NCBI RefSeq assembly: GCF_001467025.1
Contig: NZ_LNXV01000033.1
Span: forward strand, 213,966 to 277,965
Reading direction: 5' to 3'
From: Legionella brunensis
GTDB lineage: Bacteria; Pseudomonadota; Gammaproteobacteria; Legionellales; Legionellaceae
DNA: 64,000 bases
A program made the translations under genes and the position numbers. Shown piece after piece: positions 36,556 through 45,972 of the stretch. Each line of letters begins with the position of its first letter. Positions within the stretch are counted from its first letter, which is position 1. Below the pieces are notes generated by a model. That model saw only the letters and a list, made by a program, of their open reading frames with translations. It was not told the DNA's origin and did no database searches.

Positions 36556-37764
36556 TTAAAACTGTGTGCCATTGTGAATACTTGCTGCAAGGATTGCAAT
36601 AATTCTTCCTGCAAGTCGTGCCTTATGCATCAAAGGTAATTCCAATTGCTTATCTTTTGTCAGCACTGTGACCTGATTACAATCTTTGTCAAAAGCCAAG
36701 CCATCACCAACCTGGTTGGCGATAATCATATCTAATTTTTTCGTCTTTAATTTCTCTTGTGCATGCTTGATAACATTTGTTGTTTCCGCGGCAAAACCAA
36801 CAACAAAGGATGCTTTACCACCCGCAGCAACACTAGCGAGTATATCTGGGTTTTTACTCAGCTTAAGTGTTAACTCCTGATTTGCGGTCTTTTTAATTTT
36901 TTCAGGTTCTGGCGATTGCACAGAATAATCTGCTACCGCCGCTGTACCAATAAAAATCATGCCTTCTGTTAACTTCTCCATGACGGTCTCATACATCTCC
37001 TGTGCAGAATCCACGCAGTAAAGCTCAACACCAGCCGGAGGTATCAACGAAGTAGGCCCACTAATTAAAATAACTTTAGCACCAGCAAGACTAGCAGCCT
37101 CTGCCAAAGCATAACCCATTTTCCCAGAGCTGTAGTTACTAATATAACGCACGGGGTCGATGGCTTCGCGCGTAGGTCCTGCCGTAATAAGAAGCTGATG
37201 TCCGCATAATAATTGATTAACTTCATGAAAACGAAGAGCATTGATAATACTCGTTGCCTCGCTCAAACGACCAAATCCTTGTTCGCCACAAGCTTGAGAA
37301 CCCTCCTCCGGCCCTACAAAAATCACTCCCCGCTGTTTTAATACCTCATAGTTAGCTTGGGTAGCCTGGTGTAGCCACATAGACCGATTCATCGCAGGGC
37401 AGACAATCACTGGTGTTTCAACGACTAAACAAAGTGTACTTAGTAAATCATCTGCTATTCCATTGGCCATTTTAGCTAGGCAATTCGCAGAAGCAGGAGC
37501 AATAAGGAGATAATCTGCCCAGCGGGCTAATTCAATATGTCCCATTGCACGTTCAGCTTGTTGATCAAATAATTCCATACGAACGTCATGGCCACTTAAC
37601 GCTTGCAGTGTTAAGGGGGAGATAAATTGTTGCGCAGAGGCTGTCATCACCACACGTACATCGGCGCCTAAGCTTGTCAATTCGCGAATAAGATAAGCTG
37701 CTTTATAAGCAGCAATACCCCCGCAAACACCTAATACAATTTTTTTGTTAGCAAAATCTTGCAT
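36556..37764 (-). CDS. coaBC: Coenzyme A biosynthesis bifunctional protein CoaBC (Dfp)
   Basis: CoaBC joins cysteine to 4'-phosphopantothenate and then decarboxylates the product, two steps of CoA synthesis. The N-terminal flavoprotein half (1-185) has the start GVCGGIAAYKA, the catalytic His in MGHIELARWAD and the PAMNRSMW motif, with the Cys in SQACGEQGFGR. The synthetase half shows TAGPTREAIDPVRYISN near residue 195 and the KK pair in a later loop. The length of 402 is normal. It is the first gene of the coaBC-dut-algC operon and divergent from radC. Confidence 0.96.
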   Translation of the reverse strand: MQDFANKKIVLGVCGGIAAYKAAYLIRELTSLGADVRVVMTASAQQFISPLTLQALSGHDVRMELFDQQAERAMGHIELARWADYLLIAPASANCLAKMANGIADDLLSTLCLVVETPVIVCPAMNRSMWLHQATQANYEVLKQRGVIFVGPEEGSQACGEQGFGRLSEATSIINALRFHEVNQLLCGHQLLITAGPTREAIDPVRYISNYSSGKMGYALAEAASLAGAKVILISGPTSLIPPAGVELYCVDSAQEMYETVMEKLTEGMIFIGTAAVADYSVQSPEPEKIKKTANQELTLKLSKNPDILASVAAGGKASFVVGFAAETTNVIKHAQEKLKTKKLDMIIANQVGDGLAFDKDCNQVTVLTKDKQLELPLMHKARLAGRIIAILAASIHNGTQF

Positions 37765-37839
37765 GGTTTATCGTTTTTAATAAGAATACCTGCGATCAAA
37801 GCATAAACCTCGCAATAAAGGAATAACAAGGAAATAACA

Positions 37840-38526
37840 ATGACTAAATCACAAGTCTTACCACCCTCATTACGTGTGCGCGAAAAACTCTTGTCCCAGG
37901 GCGTAGTCAGTCTGTCAGACGCGGAACTATTGGCTGTATTTATTAGTTCAGGTAGCCAGAAAAAATCCTGTATGCAGCTCGCATTTGATTTACTCAAGCA
38001 CTTAGGTGACTTACGAGCAATTTTAAATGCAGATCTCCAGACGTTTAGTCAGGTGTCTGGACTTGGGCTTGTTCGTTATGTACAACTACAAGCAGCAAAA
38101 GAAATAAGTCGTCGCAGTGAATTTATTAGCCTGCAAAAAGATGTTCAATTAGTCAATTCCAAGCAAACGCACATCTATCTTAAACGCCAATTAAGAGATC
38201 GCAAAAATGAAACATTTGCAGCTCTATTTTTAGATAGCCAACATCGCGTTTTGGCTTATGAGGAGCTATTTACTGGTACTATCAATTCAGCAAGTGTTCA
38301 TCCTCGTCCCATAATTGACCGTGTGTTTAAACTGAATGCTGCGGCAGTTATTCTCGCTCACAACCATCCCTCAGGTATATCTGATGCAAGCCCTAACGAC
38401 ATAGCAGTCACTAATCGCTTAAGTCATGCTTTAGAATTAATTGACGTTCGTTTGTTGGATCATTTGGTCATAGGTGATAATGAAGTGTATTCGATTATGA
38501 GTAAAACAAAATGGCCATGCAATTAA
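37840..38526 (+). CDS. radC: RadC/UPF0758 JAMM-domain protein
   Basis: The 228-residue protein has the UPF0758 N-terminal HhH-like region (LPPSLRVREKLLSQG, VSGLGLVRY) and a JAMM metalloprotease-like domain with HNHPSGISDASPNDI near residue 172, which binds zinc. The name RadC comes from an old genetic misassignment, and the molecular role is not settled. It sits divergent from coaBC, its usual position in gammaproteobacteria. Confidence 0.95.
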   Translation: MTKSQVLPPSLRVREKLLSQGVVSLSDAELLAVFISSGSQKKSCMQLAFDLLKHLGDLRAILNADLQTFSQVSGLGLVRYVQLQAAKEISRRSEFISLQKDVQLVNSKQTHIYLKRQLRDRKNETFAALFLDSQHRVLAYEELFTGTINSASVHPRPIIDRVFKLNAAAVILAHNHPSGISDASPNDIAVTNRLSHALELIDVRLLDHLVIGDNEVYSIMSKTKWPCN

Positions 38527-38611
38527 TAACTAAGCTAATGATTCTTAATTAAATTGCACTCTTTGATGTTTCCTTTTATGCTAGCTTTTAAGCTAAAAGA
38601 CAGAGGATGTT

Positions 38612-40132
38612 ATGGCCAACAATGATGAGCAATTACTTACTGAAGAAAAGACTTTCATTATTATCGGAGCAGGTGCTTCTGGTCTTTTCACAGCTCGTGC
38701 CCTTGAAAAAGCCGGGATTCCGAGCAAAAACATTACCATTTTAGAGAGCGATAATGAAGTAGGTGGCAAATGTAGTACTTATATTGATCCTCTCGATCCG
38801 GATTTAACAACAGAATTTGGTGCAGCTTTGGTCGCGCATAACTACAGAGTTGTTTTGGATGCAATTTTTGAAAAAAATATCCCCTTAGAGAGCGTTCTCC
38901 CAACTAAGCTTGCTTCTATGGATTTTATGAAGCAATATCTGCAAGAAAACACTTGTGGCAAATTGGTATTTTCAGCAGAGTTCGTTAAAGAATTGCTGAC
39001 TTATGAAAAACTTTTACGCGAATATGAATATGCTCGTGATCATAAGCATCCACTTCCTCCTGCGTTTGAATTACCCTTTTCTGAGTTTGCCAAACTTAAA
39101 GGTTTAACTAAGATCAATGACTTACTAAGACCCATAGTAACTGGATTTGGCTATGGAGCCATGCAAGTTTGTCCAACCTTTGCAGTTTTTGAGTATATAG
39201 GGCATACCACCATTCCAGCGATGCGCTTAATCCCTAGTTTGGTAAAGCAAGGTCCCTTTTACGCCATCCAAGGTGGTTTCCAACGTCTCATGAGGGCATT
39301 AGCAGCAGATTATCAAGTCATAACCAACGTGGATATTAAGAGCATCGATCGCAGCGATGGGATTAAGGTTGAGTTTCTACATCAAAACACCCCTAAAACA
39401 CTTAAAGCCAATTACTTAATTTTAGCTTTATCGCCTGTACAATGGCCTAAATTGGGTTTAGAGCTTAGTCCCACCGAAAAATTAGCACTTCAGAATTTAA
39501 CTTACTATCGTTACCCTGTTGCAATATGTCGATTAAAAGGTTATGAATCTCACCAAGAATTTTTTGAACATGGATTACAACCTGAAGGATTTGGAGAGTT
39601 GGCATTAATCACCACTCGTGATGCTCGTCCTAACCCTGAAGATGGGCGCTTATGTACCGCCTATGTCAATCTTCCACAAGGTGCTAATAACTATGATCTT
39701 TCCCCAAACACCGCTGAAAGGAAAAAATTACAGTCTGAATTAGAGCAGCTTCCAGGCATCGAAGAAGTTATGATAGTTAAGACAAAAACCTGGGACGATT
39801 ACATGTCAATGCTCCCTTGGAGCATACGATGTCAATTAGAGTCTGAGCAGTTTGCAGATAACACTCATACAGGTTATGTTAATTCGTGTTTGTCTTTCGA
39901 AGACGTCGGATGCGTTGCTAATTATGGAGCCCAGTTAATTGCTAAAAAATTTGCATGCCAGCCAGATAAAGTCTATGACACCTCCTTAACTAAAGATTTC
40001 CAACGCATGTTTTGTCTATTTAAAACCCCTCAACTTGCTCCTATAAGCAAAACAAAGGAAAAAAATTATGACTCTGATATGAAAATGGACTTAAAAGAGG
40101 AAACAGAGGATATAACTGCTGAATATCACTAG
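38612..40132 (+). CDS. FAD-dependent amine-oxidase-type oxidoreductase
   Basis: The 506-residue flavoprotein has an N-terminal dinucleotide-binding motif (FIIIGAGASGLFTARALEKA at about 15-34) and NEVGGKCSTY behind it, typical of the amine oxidase / phytoene desaturase group. The middle (about 140-260) is the substrate domain. The C-terminal 40 residues are charged and look unstructured. The substrate is unknown. It is first in a co-directional set with a GNAT, a secreted hydrolase and an aromatic monooxygenase, so a small-molecule pathway is possible. Confidence 0.85.
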   Translation: MANNDEQLLTEEKTFIIIGAGASGLFTARALEKAGIPSKNITILESDNEVGGKCSTYIDPLDPDLTTEFGAALVAHNYRVVLDAIFEKNIPLESVLPTKLASMDFMKQYLQENTCGKLVFSAEFVKELLTYEKLLREYEYARDHKHPLPPAFELPFSEFAKLKGLTKINDLLRPIVTGFGYGAMQVCPTFAVFEYIGHTTIPAMRLIPSLVKQGPFYAIQGGFQRLMRALAADYQVITNVDIKSIDRSDGIKVEFLHQNTPKTLKANYLILALSPVQWPKLGLELSPTEKLALQNLTYYRYPVAICRLKGYESHQEFFEHGLQPEGFGELALITTRDARPNPEDGRLCTAYVNLPQGANNYDLSPNTAERKKLQSELEQLPGIEEVMIVKTKTWDDYMSMLPWSIRCQLESEQFADNTHTGYVNSCLSFEDVGCVANYGAQLIAKKFACQPDKVYDTSLTKDFQRMFCLFKTPQLAPISKTKEKNYDSDMKMDLKEETEDITAEYH

Positions 40133-40192
40133 AATAGGCAGTTAAAAACCATCGAAGTCTAAACAATATCGTTCATATGAAATGTAGATAGT

Positions 40193-40726
40193 ATGGAATC
40201 TTTAAAGATTAAACTTTTTAAAGCACAGCCTAATGACTTAGCTGTTATGCAAAATTTAGCGCGATTCTATGTCTATGACATGTCGCGTTACTGCGGTTTT
40301 TTACCAGGCTGGAAATGCCCGGAAACGGGTCTTTATGAATGCTATGATTTAAAAAAATATTTTATCAATGAAAGCCATTATCCTTTTCTAATTCGAGTCA
40401 ATGGAGAATTAGCAGGCTTTGTCCTTGTCAATAAAATTAGTATTACTCCCAATATGGATTGGCACATGGATGAATTTTTCATTATGGCGAAATTCCAGCG
40501 TCATGGAGTTGGACAAAAAGTTGCCAGGCACCTCTGGAGCAAATTTCCAGGAACATGGGAGCTTTTGGTTATTCCTCAAAATGAAAGGGGACTAAATTTT
40601 TGGCGAAAAACAATTCAAGATTTTACGAAAAATCAATATACTGAAGCTGTTAAATCAGTGGCTTGGGATAAAATTAATCCCCGCGTATTCTTTAACTTCA
40701 GTGCACCTGAGATTGGTAAACAATAG
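40193..40726 (+). CDS. GNAT-family acetyltransferase
   Basis: The 177-residue protein shows GNAT features: ELAGFVLVNKI near residue 80, the acetyl-CoA motif DEFFIMAKFQRHGVGQKVA near 95-113 and LLVIPQNERGLNFWRK further on. The nucleotide-binding Q/RxxGxG appears as QRHGVG. The substrate is not evident. It is 60 bases after the oxidoreductase and two bases before the hydrolase gene, so probably co-transcribed. Confidence 0.88.
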   Translation: MESLKIKLFKAQPNDLAVMQNLARFYVYDMSRYCGFLPGWKCPETGLYECYDLKKYFINESHYPFLIRVNGELAGFVLVNKISITPNMDWHMDEFFIMAKFQRHGVGQKVARHLWSKFPGTWELLVIPQNERGLNFWRKTIQDFTKNQYTEAVKSVAWDKINPRVFFNFSAPEIGKQ

Positions 40727-40728
40727 GT

Positions 40729-41874
40729 ATGATTCGTACTCAATTCATTAAATTGTTTTTTTTATTAGCTTTCCTCTTTAGCAATAGTTTTGCTGCTGCA
40801 GCACTTTATCCTGGAGAATATCTCGATAACATCCAAGACAAGGAAGTTTTAGTGCAGTTTATTCAAGGTGAGCCTGATAAACCGTTAGTTATTTTTGTAC
40901 CTGGTGATTCGCACCTTGCGAGAATTGCTTACGGTTATCCTGGAGGAAAACCTCAAGACTTCTTAAGCTATTGGCTTAATAAACGAGGATACTCATTTGC
41001 AGGAGTCTCCTATCCGCTTGCCAATCCGGTCTATAACAAAGTTTATCCACAGTTTAACCTCCAGGATTGGGGTCAGCAAATTGTCCAAGTTGCTCTCAAG
41101 CTTATCAAACAAAATAAGAAGTTACCGCGGCGAATTATTGTTCTTGGATGGAGTATGGGTGGCAGCATTGAAGGGACAGTAGCCCAGGCAGCAAAGCAAC
41201 ATGATCTTGAAATTGAGGCATTTATTGGTTTGGCAGCCGTTCCGCCACTTCCATACATTATGCAGTCAGGTCCTTTTAATGCCGATGCTATCCGCAGTGA
41301 TCACTTGGCAGAGCGTAACGCTCTTTATCCATGGTTTATTGATCAACTGCTTGAGCAAAATCGTTATAATGAACATGAAATCATTCCGGAAAAAATTTAT
41401 CTCTCCGAATTTATTGGCTCTATCCCTACAGCTCTCACGGCCTCTGGTTATCATTATAAGGAAAAGCGCTTTGTGCGCGATATTCCCAGAACGGTTAAGG
41501 AGGGGAACGTCTTTAATTTTGCGGATACGCCCTGGATTGCTTTAATTGTCGACGACTCACCCATTGATGCTAAAATTTCCTTGGTTGACCCCGCCACATG
41601 GAATTTTTTACGCCTGGAGATGATTAATCATCATTATTTGACGAATAGCCATCTGAGCATGATGACACCTATAGCGTGGAAACGGTTAACCTTTTTACTT
41701 AATAGTCTTGCTCAAGAATTAACACTAACAGTTCATGGCAATCATTTCTTCTTTGTTGGTGAGAAAGGTGCCAAAGAAACGGCTGAATCCATTGATTTTT
41801 TATTAGCAAGATTGACTAAAGTCAAAAAAAAGCTTGCCTTAGTACTTAATAAAAAAGAGGGTTTAATGAATTGA
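40729..41874 (+). CDS. Secreted alpha/beta hydrolase
   Basis: The 381-residue protein opens with a Sec signal peptide (FFLLAFLFSNSFAAAA, cleavage after about residue 25), so it acts outside the cytoplasm. The nucleophile elbow is GWSMGGS near residue 143, with a conserved early VIFVPGDS that could form the oxyanion hole. The candidate charge relay His lies in VHGNHFFF near residue 345. Substrate is unknown. It starts two bases after the GNAT gene. Confidence 0.82.
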   Translation: MIRTQFIKLFFLLAFLFSNSFAAAALYPGEYLDNIQDKEVLVQFIQGEPDKPLVIFVPGDSHLARIAYGYPGGKPQDFLSYWLNKRGYSFAGVSYPLANPVYNKVYPQFNLQDWGQQIVQVALKLIKQNKKLPRRIIVLGWSMGGSIEGTVAQAAKQHDLEIEAFIGLAAVPPLPYIMQSGPFNADAIRSDHLAERNALYPWFIDQLLEQNRYNEHEIIPEKIYLSEFIGSIPTALTASGYHYKEKRFVRDIPRTVKEGNVFNFADTPWIALIVDDSPIDAKISLVDPATWNFLRLEMINHHYLTNSHLSMMTPIAWKRLTFLLNSLAQELTLTVHGNHFFFVGEKGAKETAESIDFLLARLTKVKKKLALVLNKKEGLMN

Positions 41875-41924
41875 TCTTGGCATTGTTATTGCTCGGAGCT
41901 AACAAGACTATGGAGTAGGTCATC

Positions 41925-43556
41925 ATGGCTGAGAAATTGGAAGTATTAGTTGTTGGCGCAGGACCCGTTGGTTTATTTTGTGCAAATGAGTTAAGACGGC
42001 ATGGTTTACATTGTCGCATCATTGATAAAAAAAACGCACTTAGTGATAAATCCAAAGCTTTAGCCATTCACATCCGTTCGTTAGATGTGATGGAGGATTG
42101 CGGATTTATCAATGAGATTGTAACTCAGGGTCATCAAATTGATGGTGCTATCTGTCAATCAGCCGATCAACAGTTATTCGATATCGACTTTGTCCAGCTT
42201 GAAGCAAATCGTCATTTTTTTATTGATTTACCACAAAATCAGACTGAACATATTTTGTATGGGGGACTAGTTAATAAAGACCTCCACGTTGAATGGGAAA
42301 CCGAACTTACAGGAATTGAGCAAACCCCTGAAGGGGTCATTGCGGTATTAAAGCGTCAGGATGGTAGCAGCGCAACATTACAATCTTCATGGATTATTGC
42401 CTGTGATGGCTCTCACAGTACAATGAGAGAGCTTGTTAAAGCCCAATTTATTGGCGATGCCTATAAGCAAACCTGGTGGCTTGCTGATATCTTTATCGAT
42501 TGGAATTTACCAAATAACAAAATGGCTATGTTCATTAGCCGTGAAGGTCCATTAGCCTGCTTTCCAATAGGTGAAAAACGTTACCGCATTGTTATGACTG
42601 CAGAAGAAAAAATCTCCCATGTAGACCCTACCATGGCAGATATAGAGCGCGTATTCAAACGTCGCTGTCATGTACCCGCTGTTCTCTCAAATCCTTTATG
42701 GCTTAGTCAATTTGGTATTGCCCATCGTCAAATTGATCACTATCGTCATGGCCGCATATTTTTTGCAGGAGATGCCGCACACGTTCATAGTCCTATGGGA
42801 GGGCAAGGTCTTAATACCGGGATACAAGACATATACAACCTTGTTTGGAAGTTAGCACTAGTCCAAAAAGGACTTGCACGGGAAGATTTGCTAGAGAGTT
42901 ATCATCTTGAGCGTCACCCCATTGGTGAAGCGGTTTTAAAGAAAACAGGGTTCATGACGCAAATGATCATGTTAAGAAACCCCTTTTTAGTTTTTATGCG
43001 TAACCATTTTCTTAAATTTGTAACGTCCTTTAACTTTGTCAAAAAATACGTAGCTACTGATTTAGCTGAATTAGCAATTTCCTATGCTCAAAGTCCTATT
43101 GTAAAAAAATTTGGTGAGAAGACCGCATTTAAAATCGGTGAATTTCCCACTGACTTCCACTTAATTGATCAACAAACTAAAGAGATAAAATCATTATACG
43201 AAATCATTCGCGGAACAATGCATCATCTATTTTTATTTGCCGGTAAAGACGGTTTGCATTTATCTACTTTATTAAAAACCGCTTCTTTAATGAATCAACA
43301 TTTTACTCCTATCTTGAAAACTCATCTTGTCTTGACACACGAAAATGAAATCCCCAGCGCAAATTCAGTTTTTTTTGACCAAGGACAAACCGTTCATCAA
43401 CGTTTTTCAATTCATGAAACCACTGCTTTATTAATTCGACCGGATAAATACATTGGTTTAACCCAATGCCCGGTAAATCAAGACGAGTTGATACATTATA
43501 TGGATAACATTTCTCTTATGGGTATGGATTCAGTGAATTCTAAATCTGGAGTTTAA
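41925..43556 (+). CDS. FAD-dependent aromatic monooxygenase (PheA/TfdB type)
   Basis: The 543-residue enzyme has the GxGxxG motif VVGAGPVGLFCANELRRHGL at about 8-27, the DG motif (IACDGSHSTMRE) near 158, and the GD motif RIFFAGDAAHVHSPMGGQGL near 277. These are the marks of class A flavin hydroxylases of phenols and polyketides. The C-terminus has a thioredoxin-like fold region as in phenol hydroxylases. The genes around it suggest a shared oxidation pathway, but no pathway can be named. Confidence 0.88.
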   Translation: MAEKLEVLVVGAGPVGLFCANELRRHGLHCRIIDKKNALSDKSKALAIHIRSLDVMEDCGFINEIVTQGHQIDGAICQSADQQLFDIDFVQLEANRHFFIDLPQNQTEHILYGGLVNKDLHVEWETELTGIEQTPEGVIAVLKRQDGSSATLQSSWIIACDGSHSTMRELVKAQFIGDAYKQTWWLADIFIDWNLPNNKMAMFISREGPLACFPIGEKRYRIVMTAEEKISHVDPTMADIERVFKRRCHVPAVLSNPLWLSQFGIAHRQIDHYRHGRIFFAGDAAHVHSPMGGQGLNTGIQDIYNLVWKLALVQKGLAREDLLESYHLERHPIGEAVLKKTGFMTQMIMLRNPFLVFMRNHFLKFVTSFNFVKKYVATDLAELAISYAQSPIVKKFGEKTAFKIGEFPTDFHLIDQQTKEIKSLYEIIRGTMHHLFLFAGKDGLHLSTLLKTASLMNQHFTPILKTHLVLTHENEIPSANSVFFDQGQTVHQRFSIHETTALLIRPDKYIGLTQCPVNQDELIHYMDNISLMGMDSVNSKSGV

Positions 43557-43559
43557 ATA

Positions 43560-43706
43560 ATGATGACTCTTTTATACATCCTTTATTTTATTGTTGGCCT
43601 GCAAATCGTATTTAAGCCTAATCGTTTTGTAAAACTGCAATTTTTATTTTGCTTGTTTTTAACAATGATGCTGTTTAACTATCATAGCCACTTGGTGAGA
43701 ATATAA
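43560..43706 (+). CDS. DUF5993-family small membrane protein
   Basis: A 48-residue frame from ATG 43560 (or 43563) to TAA 43704-43706, too short to be found by usual length limits. It has two hydrophobic helices (LLYILYFIVGLQIVF and LQFLFCLFLTMMLF) around a short basic loop. Its stop overlaps the dsbB start by one base (TAATG). Such mini-proteins are regularly encoded beside this short DsbB type. It may assist or stabilise DsbB, which is not tested here. Confidence 0.75.
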   Translation: MMTLLYILYFIVGLQIVFKPNRFVKLQFLFCLFLTMMLFNYHSHLVRI

Positions 43707-44254
43707 TGACACAAAATAAACTTCATCAACTTGGTAACCTTTCGGGCCTAATTCTCGTTTGTCTTGTCTTAGGCTTTTCTTTCTATCAACAATTAATAGA
43801 ACATACTCTCCCTTGCCCCTTATGCTTATTGCAGCGGCTATGTTTTATTGGGGTAGGGTTATGTCTTTGCATGAACTTAATGAACAGTATTCGCACTAGT
43901 TATTACGGATTGATGTTTTTATCTGCCTTACTTGGCCTTGGTATTTCTCTGCGGCAGATTTTTTTACATGTAGCACCTAGCGATGTAGGCTATGGCTCTC
44001 CTTTGCTTGGTTTATACATGTACACTTGGTCAGCGATTGCCTTTGTAATTATTATGGGGCTGGTAGCGATAGCTCTTCTATTTGAGCGTGGGTTTTATGA
44101 GTCCAGTTCAGCGCCCCGACATTGGCATTATCTTTTGTCGAGTTTGTTTCTTCTCTTGATTCTTGCAAATGGAATCAGTACATTCCTAGAATGTGGTTTT
44201 TTTGAATGTAAAGACAATCCTGCTCATTATTATTTTTGGGACAGCATAGGCTGA
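43706..44254 (+). CDS. dsbB: DsbB-type quinone-linked disulfide oxidoreductase with atypical cysteine layout
   Basis: DsbB re-oxidises DsbA and passes electrons to quinone. The first redox pair C37-P-L-C40 lies in CPLCLLQR after TM1, as expected. The second loop, after TM3 (HVAPSDVGYGSPLLG), has no Cys, unlike E. coli C104/C130. Instead C163 and C168 (ECGFFECKD) lie after a fifth hydrophobic segment at the C-terminus. The extra helix and shifted pair suggest a different electron path or partner. It overlaps the DUF5993 gene and precedes a secreted protein with Cys. Confidence 0.85.
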   Translation: MTQNKLHQLGNLSGLILVCLVLGFSFYQQLIEHTLPCPLCLLQRLCFIGVGLCLCMNLMNSIRTSYYGLMFLSALLGLGISLRQIFLHVAPSDVGYGSPLLGLYMYTWSAIAFVIIMGLVAIALLFERGFYESSSAPRHWHYLLSSLFLLLILANGISTFLECGFFECKDNPAHYYFWDSIG

Positions 44255-44287
44255 TCGGAGTAGGCTGCATTAAATAGAGGAATGACA

Positions 44288-44728
44288 ATGCGTATTTTTA
44301 TCTTATCTTTTTTACTAGGTGCATTAAGCGCGCATGCGGATACGATGGATCATTACATGAATATATCGAATAGTATTCCGCAAATGGAAATGAAAGCAGA
44401 TCCTCAAGCACAAGCCTGGGCAAGATCAGCGCGAAATGTCCTGGTCATAACGGATGAAAGTATCGCTGAAACCCTGATGCAAGCTAATGAGCTAGCCAAA
44501 GGTCAAGGCCAACCATTATTTTGCCTACCCCAAGGTGCCACTCTAAATGCAATCACTTTAAACGGCATTATTCTGGAAACCTATCGCAATATTTCCAGCC
44601 AACAAAGTGATAAGGATAAAATGACTGTTTCACAAGTTGCTTGGCTTGGTGTCACAAAGAAATATCCTTGCCAACCTGATACTCATGGGAAACAAATGGA
44701 ACATGTAGCCGCGTTAATGACACACTAA
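44288..44728 (+). CDS. Secreted Rap1a/Tai-like protein
   Basis: From ATG 44288 (AGAGGA six bases before) the 146-residue protein has a signal peptide (MRIFILSFLLGALSAHA). The mature part contains FCLPQGATLNAITLNGIILE, then a WLGVTKKYPC end. That arrangement resembles Rap1a/Tai-type domains, where two Cys (here in LFCLP and YPCQ) form a disulfide. In other bacteria such domains are found in T6SS immunity proteins, but no T6SS gene is near. It follows dsbB, which could help fold it. Confidence 0.65.
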   Translation: MRIFILSFLLGALSAHADTMDHYMNISNSIPQMEMKADPQAQAWARSARNVLVITDESIAETLMQANELAKGQGQPLFCLPQGATLNAITLNGIILETYRNISSQQSDKDKMTVSQVAWLGVTKKYPCQPDTHGKQMEHVAALMTH

Positions 44729-44763
44729 CCAAACTGATTTATTGAAAACAAGTTGTAAATTTT

Positions 44764-44793
44764 TTGACAAATAAGAACAATTCAAGGTACATT
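44764..44793 (+). promoter_or_regulatory. Candidate sigma-70 promoter
   Basis: A perfect TTGACA (44764-44769) and TACATT (44788-44793) are 18 bp apart and 30 bases before the ATG of the 364-residue protein gene. It is a plain consensus match. Confidence 0.5.
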
Positions 44794-44822
44794 GATAATT
44801 ATTTTTAAACTTTCTGCAAATC

Positions 44823-45917
44823 ATGAATTCTTTACTACCCCTCATGAGAGAGAGCAAAGCTCTTGGCATAGATCAACCGCTACATGAAGGGAATGTCAAC
44901 GATGCCTTACAGAGTGCCTTCACTGTCCTAACCGGGGCTTTTGGCCTGACTTTAAACAGCAGCACGCCTGTATTTTTTAGTTGCGACGCTGATGAAATAG
45001 AATCATCCCACGGGCTTATTTTTCATGAAGATCAATTTGCGGCGCAAGTTATGGGTAAAATTGGGACTCCTTACGCAAAAATTTGTCACATGAGACTTTA
45101 TGCAACAGAGGAAGGAGCTCACTGGCACAGCTTGTTTGCCGAAATGGATGAGCAAGGGTATTTAAAGAAAATAATCATCACGGATTCGCGCGTGAGAGAT
45201 CAAGTAGGCATTACAGCCCACAGAGATATTGAAAATAATCCCTTCTTACAAGAATGTCTCGATAAAATTGAATTTATCCCCGGTGCCTCACAACCTATTG
45301 GCATCCACATATGCTGGATTTATTGTTTGGCCAATTTGGCATCGCTTGCAGCTACAGGCAAAGTCTATGAACCTAAAACACAGTCTCTTGGGGAAGAGTT
45401 AGCAACGATTATCACTGAAGCAACTAAACCTAAGGCTCCACCCCCACCGAAGCTCGAATTGGCATTGATAACAAAAGAAGTTAAACAGGAAGCACACTCT
45501 CCCACTCCTCCGAAAACTGAGCAGAGCGAGGCATCACCCTCTCAAGTTCAACCTTTTACCCTTTTTACACCCCGTACCCCTTTGATTACAGAGGATAGAG
45601 AAAAGGAAACACCTGAAATTAAAGAAAGAGTTATTAGTACTCCTAATTTTTATAATTCTGAAAAACCAACCGCTAGCCAATCAACTTCTAGCCTGAAATG
45701 GTTAGGCGGTGGTGCTTTACTTTTAGGCGCCGGGGCTTTAGTTGTCGCAGGTTTAGCATTAACCCCCCTTCTTCCCATCAGTTTTCCCTTAAGCATGGCA
45801 TTAATTAGCGCAGGTATTGTTTTGGCACTCGCGGGCGTAGTAATGCTAATTGCTGATAAAATTTGTCAATCACACATGAAATTGGACAAGGCTACCGAGT
45901 CAGCTCTTATATTTTAG
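44823..45917 (+). CDS. Candidate cysteine-protease-like membrane effector
   Basis: The 364-residue protein has an N-terminal domain (about 1-180) with H100/H102 in GAHWHSLF, D121 in IIITDSR and C164/C168 in IHICWIYCLANL. That His...Asp...Cys order with HW and a late Cys helix recalls clan CE peptidases (Ulp1/YopJ), but the match is partial. A Pro/Glu-rich linker (about 200-290) and two membrane helices (about 297-345) follow, so it could be anchored with the domain facing the cytosol. There is no signal peptide. A strong hairpin follows. Effector role is inferred. Confidence 0.65.
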   Translation: MNSLLPLMRESKALGIDQPLHEGNVNDALQSAFTVLTGAFGLTLNSSTPVFFSCDADEIESSHGLIFHEDQFAAQVMGKIGTPYAKICHMRLYATEEGAHWHSLFAEMDEQGYLKKIIITDSRVRDQVGITAHRDIENNPFLQECLDKIEFIPGASQPIGIHICWIYCLANLASLAATGKVYEPKTQSLGEELATIITEATKPKAPPPPKLELALITKEVKQEAHSPTPPKTEQSEASPSQVQPFTLFTPRTPLITEDREKETPEIKERVISTPNFYNSEKPTASQSTSSLKWLGGGALLLGAGALVVAGLALTPLLPISFPLSMALISAGIVLALAGVVMLIADKICQSHMKLDKATESALIF

Positions 45918-45919
45918 AT

Positions 45920-45960
45920 AAAGGTGTAATGGCAATATCTTTGTAGCCAATTACACCTTT
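45920..45960. terminator. Bidirectional terminator hairpin
   Basis: AAAGGTGTAAT (45920-45930) pairs with ATTACACCTTT (45950-45960), with a further GGC/GCC inside. It separates the candidate protease gene (plus) from the convergent AhpD-like gene (minus). Confidence 0.75.
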
Positions 45961-45972
45961 AATTTCCGAAAG

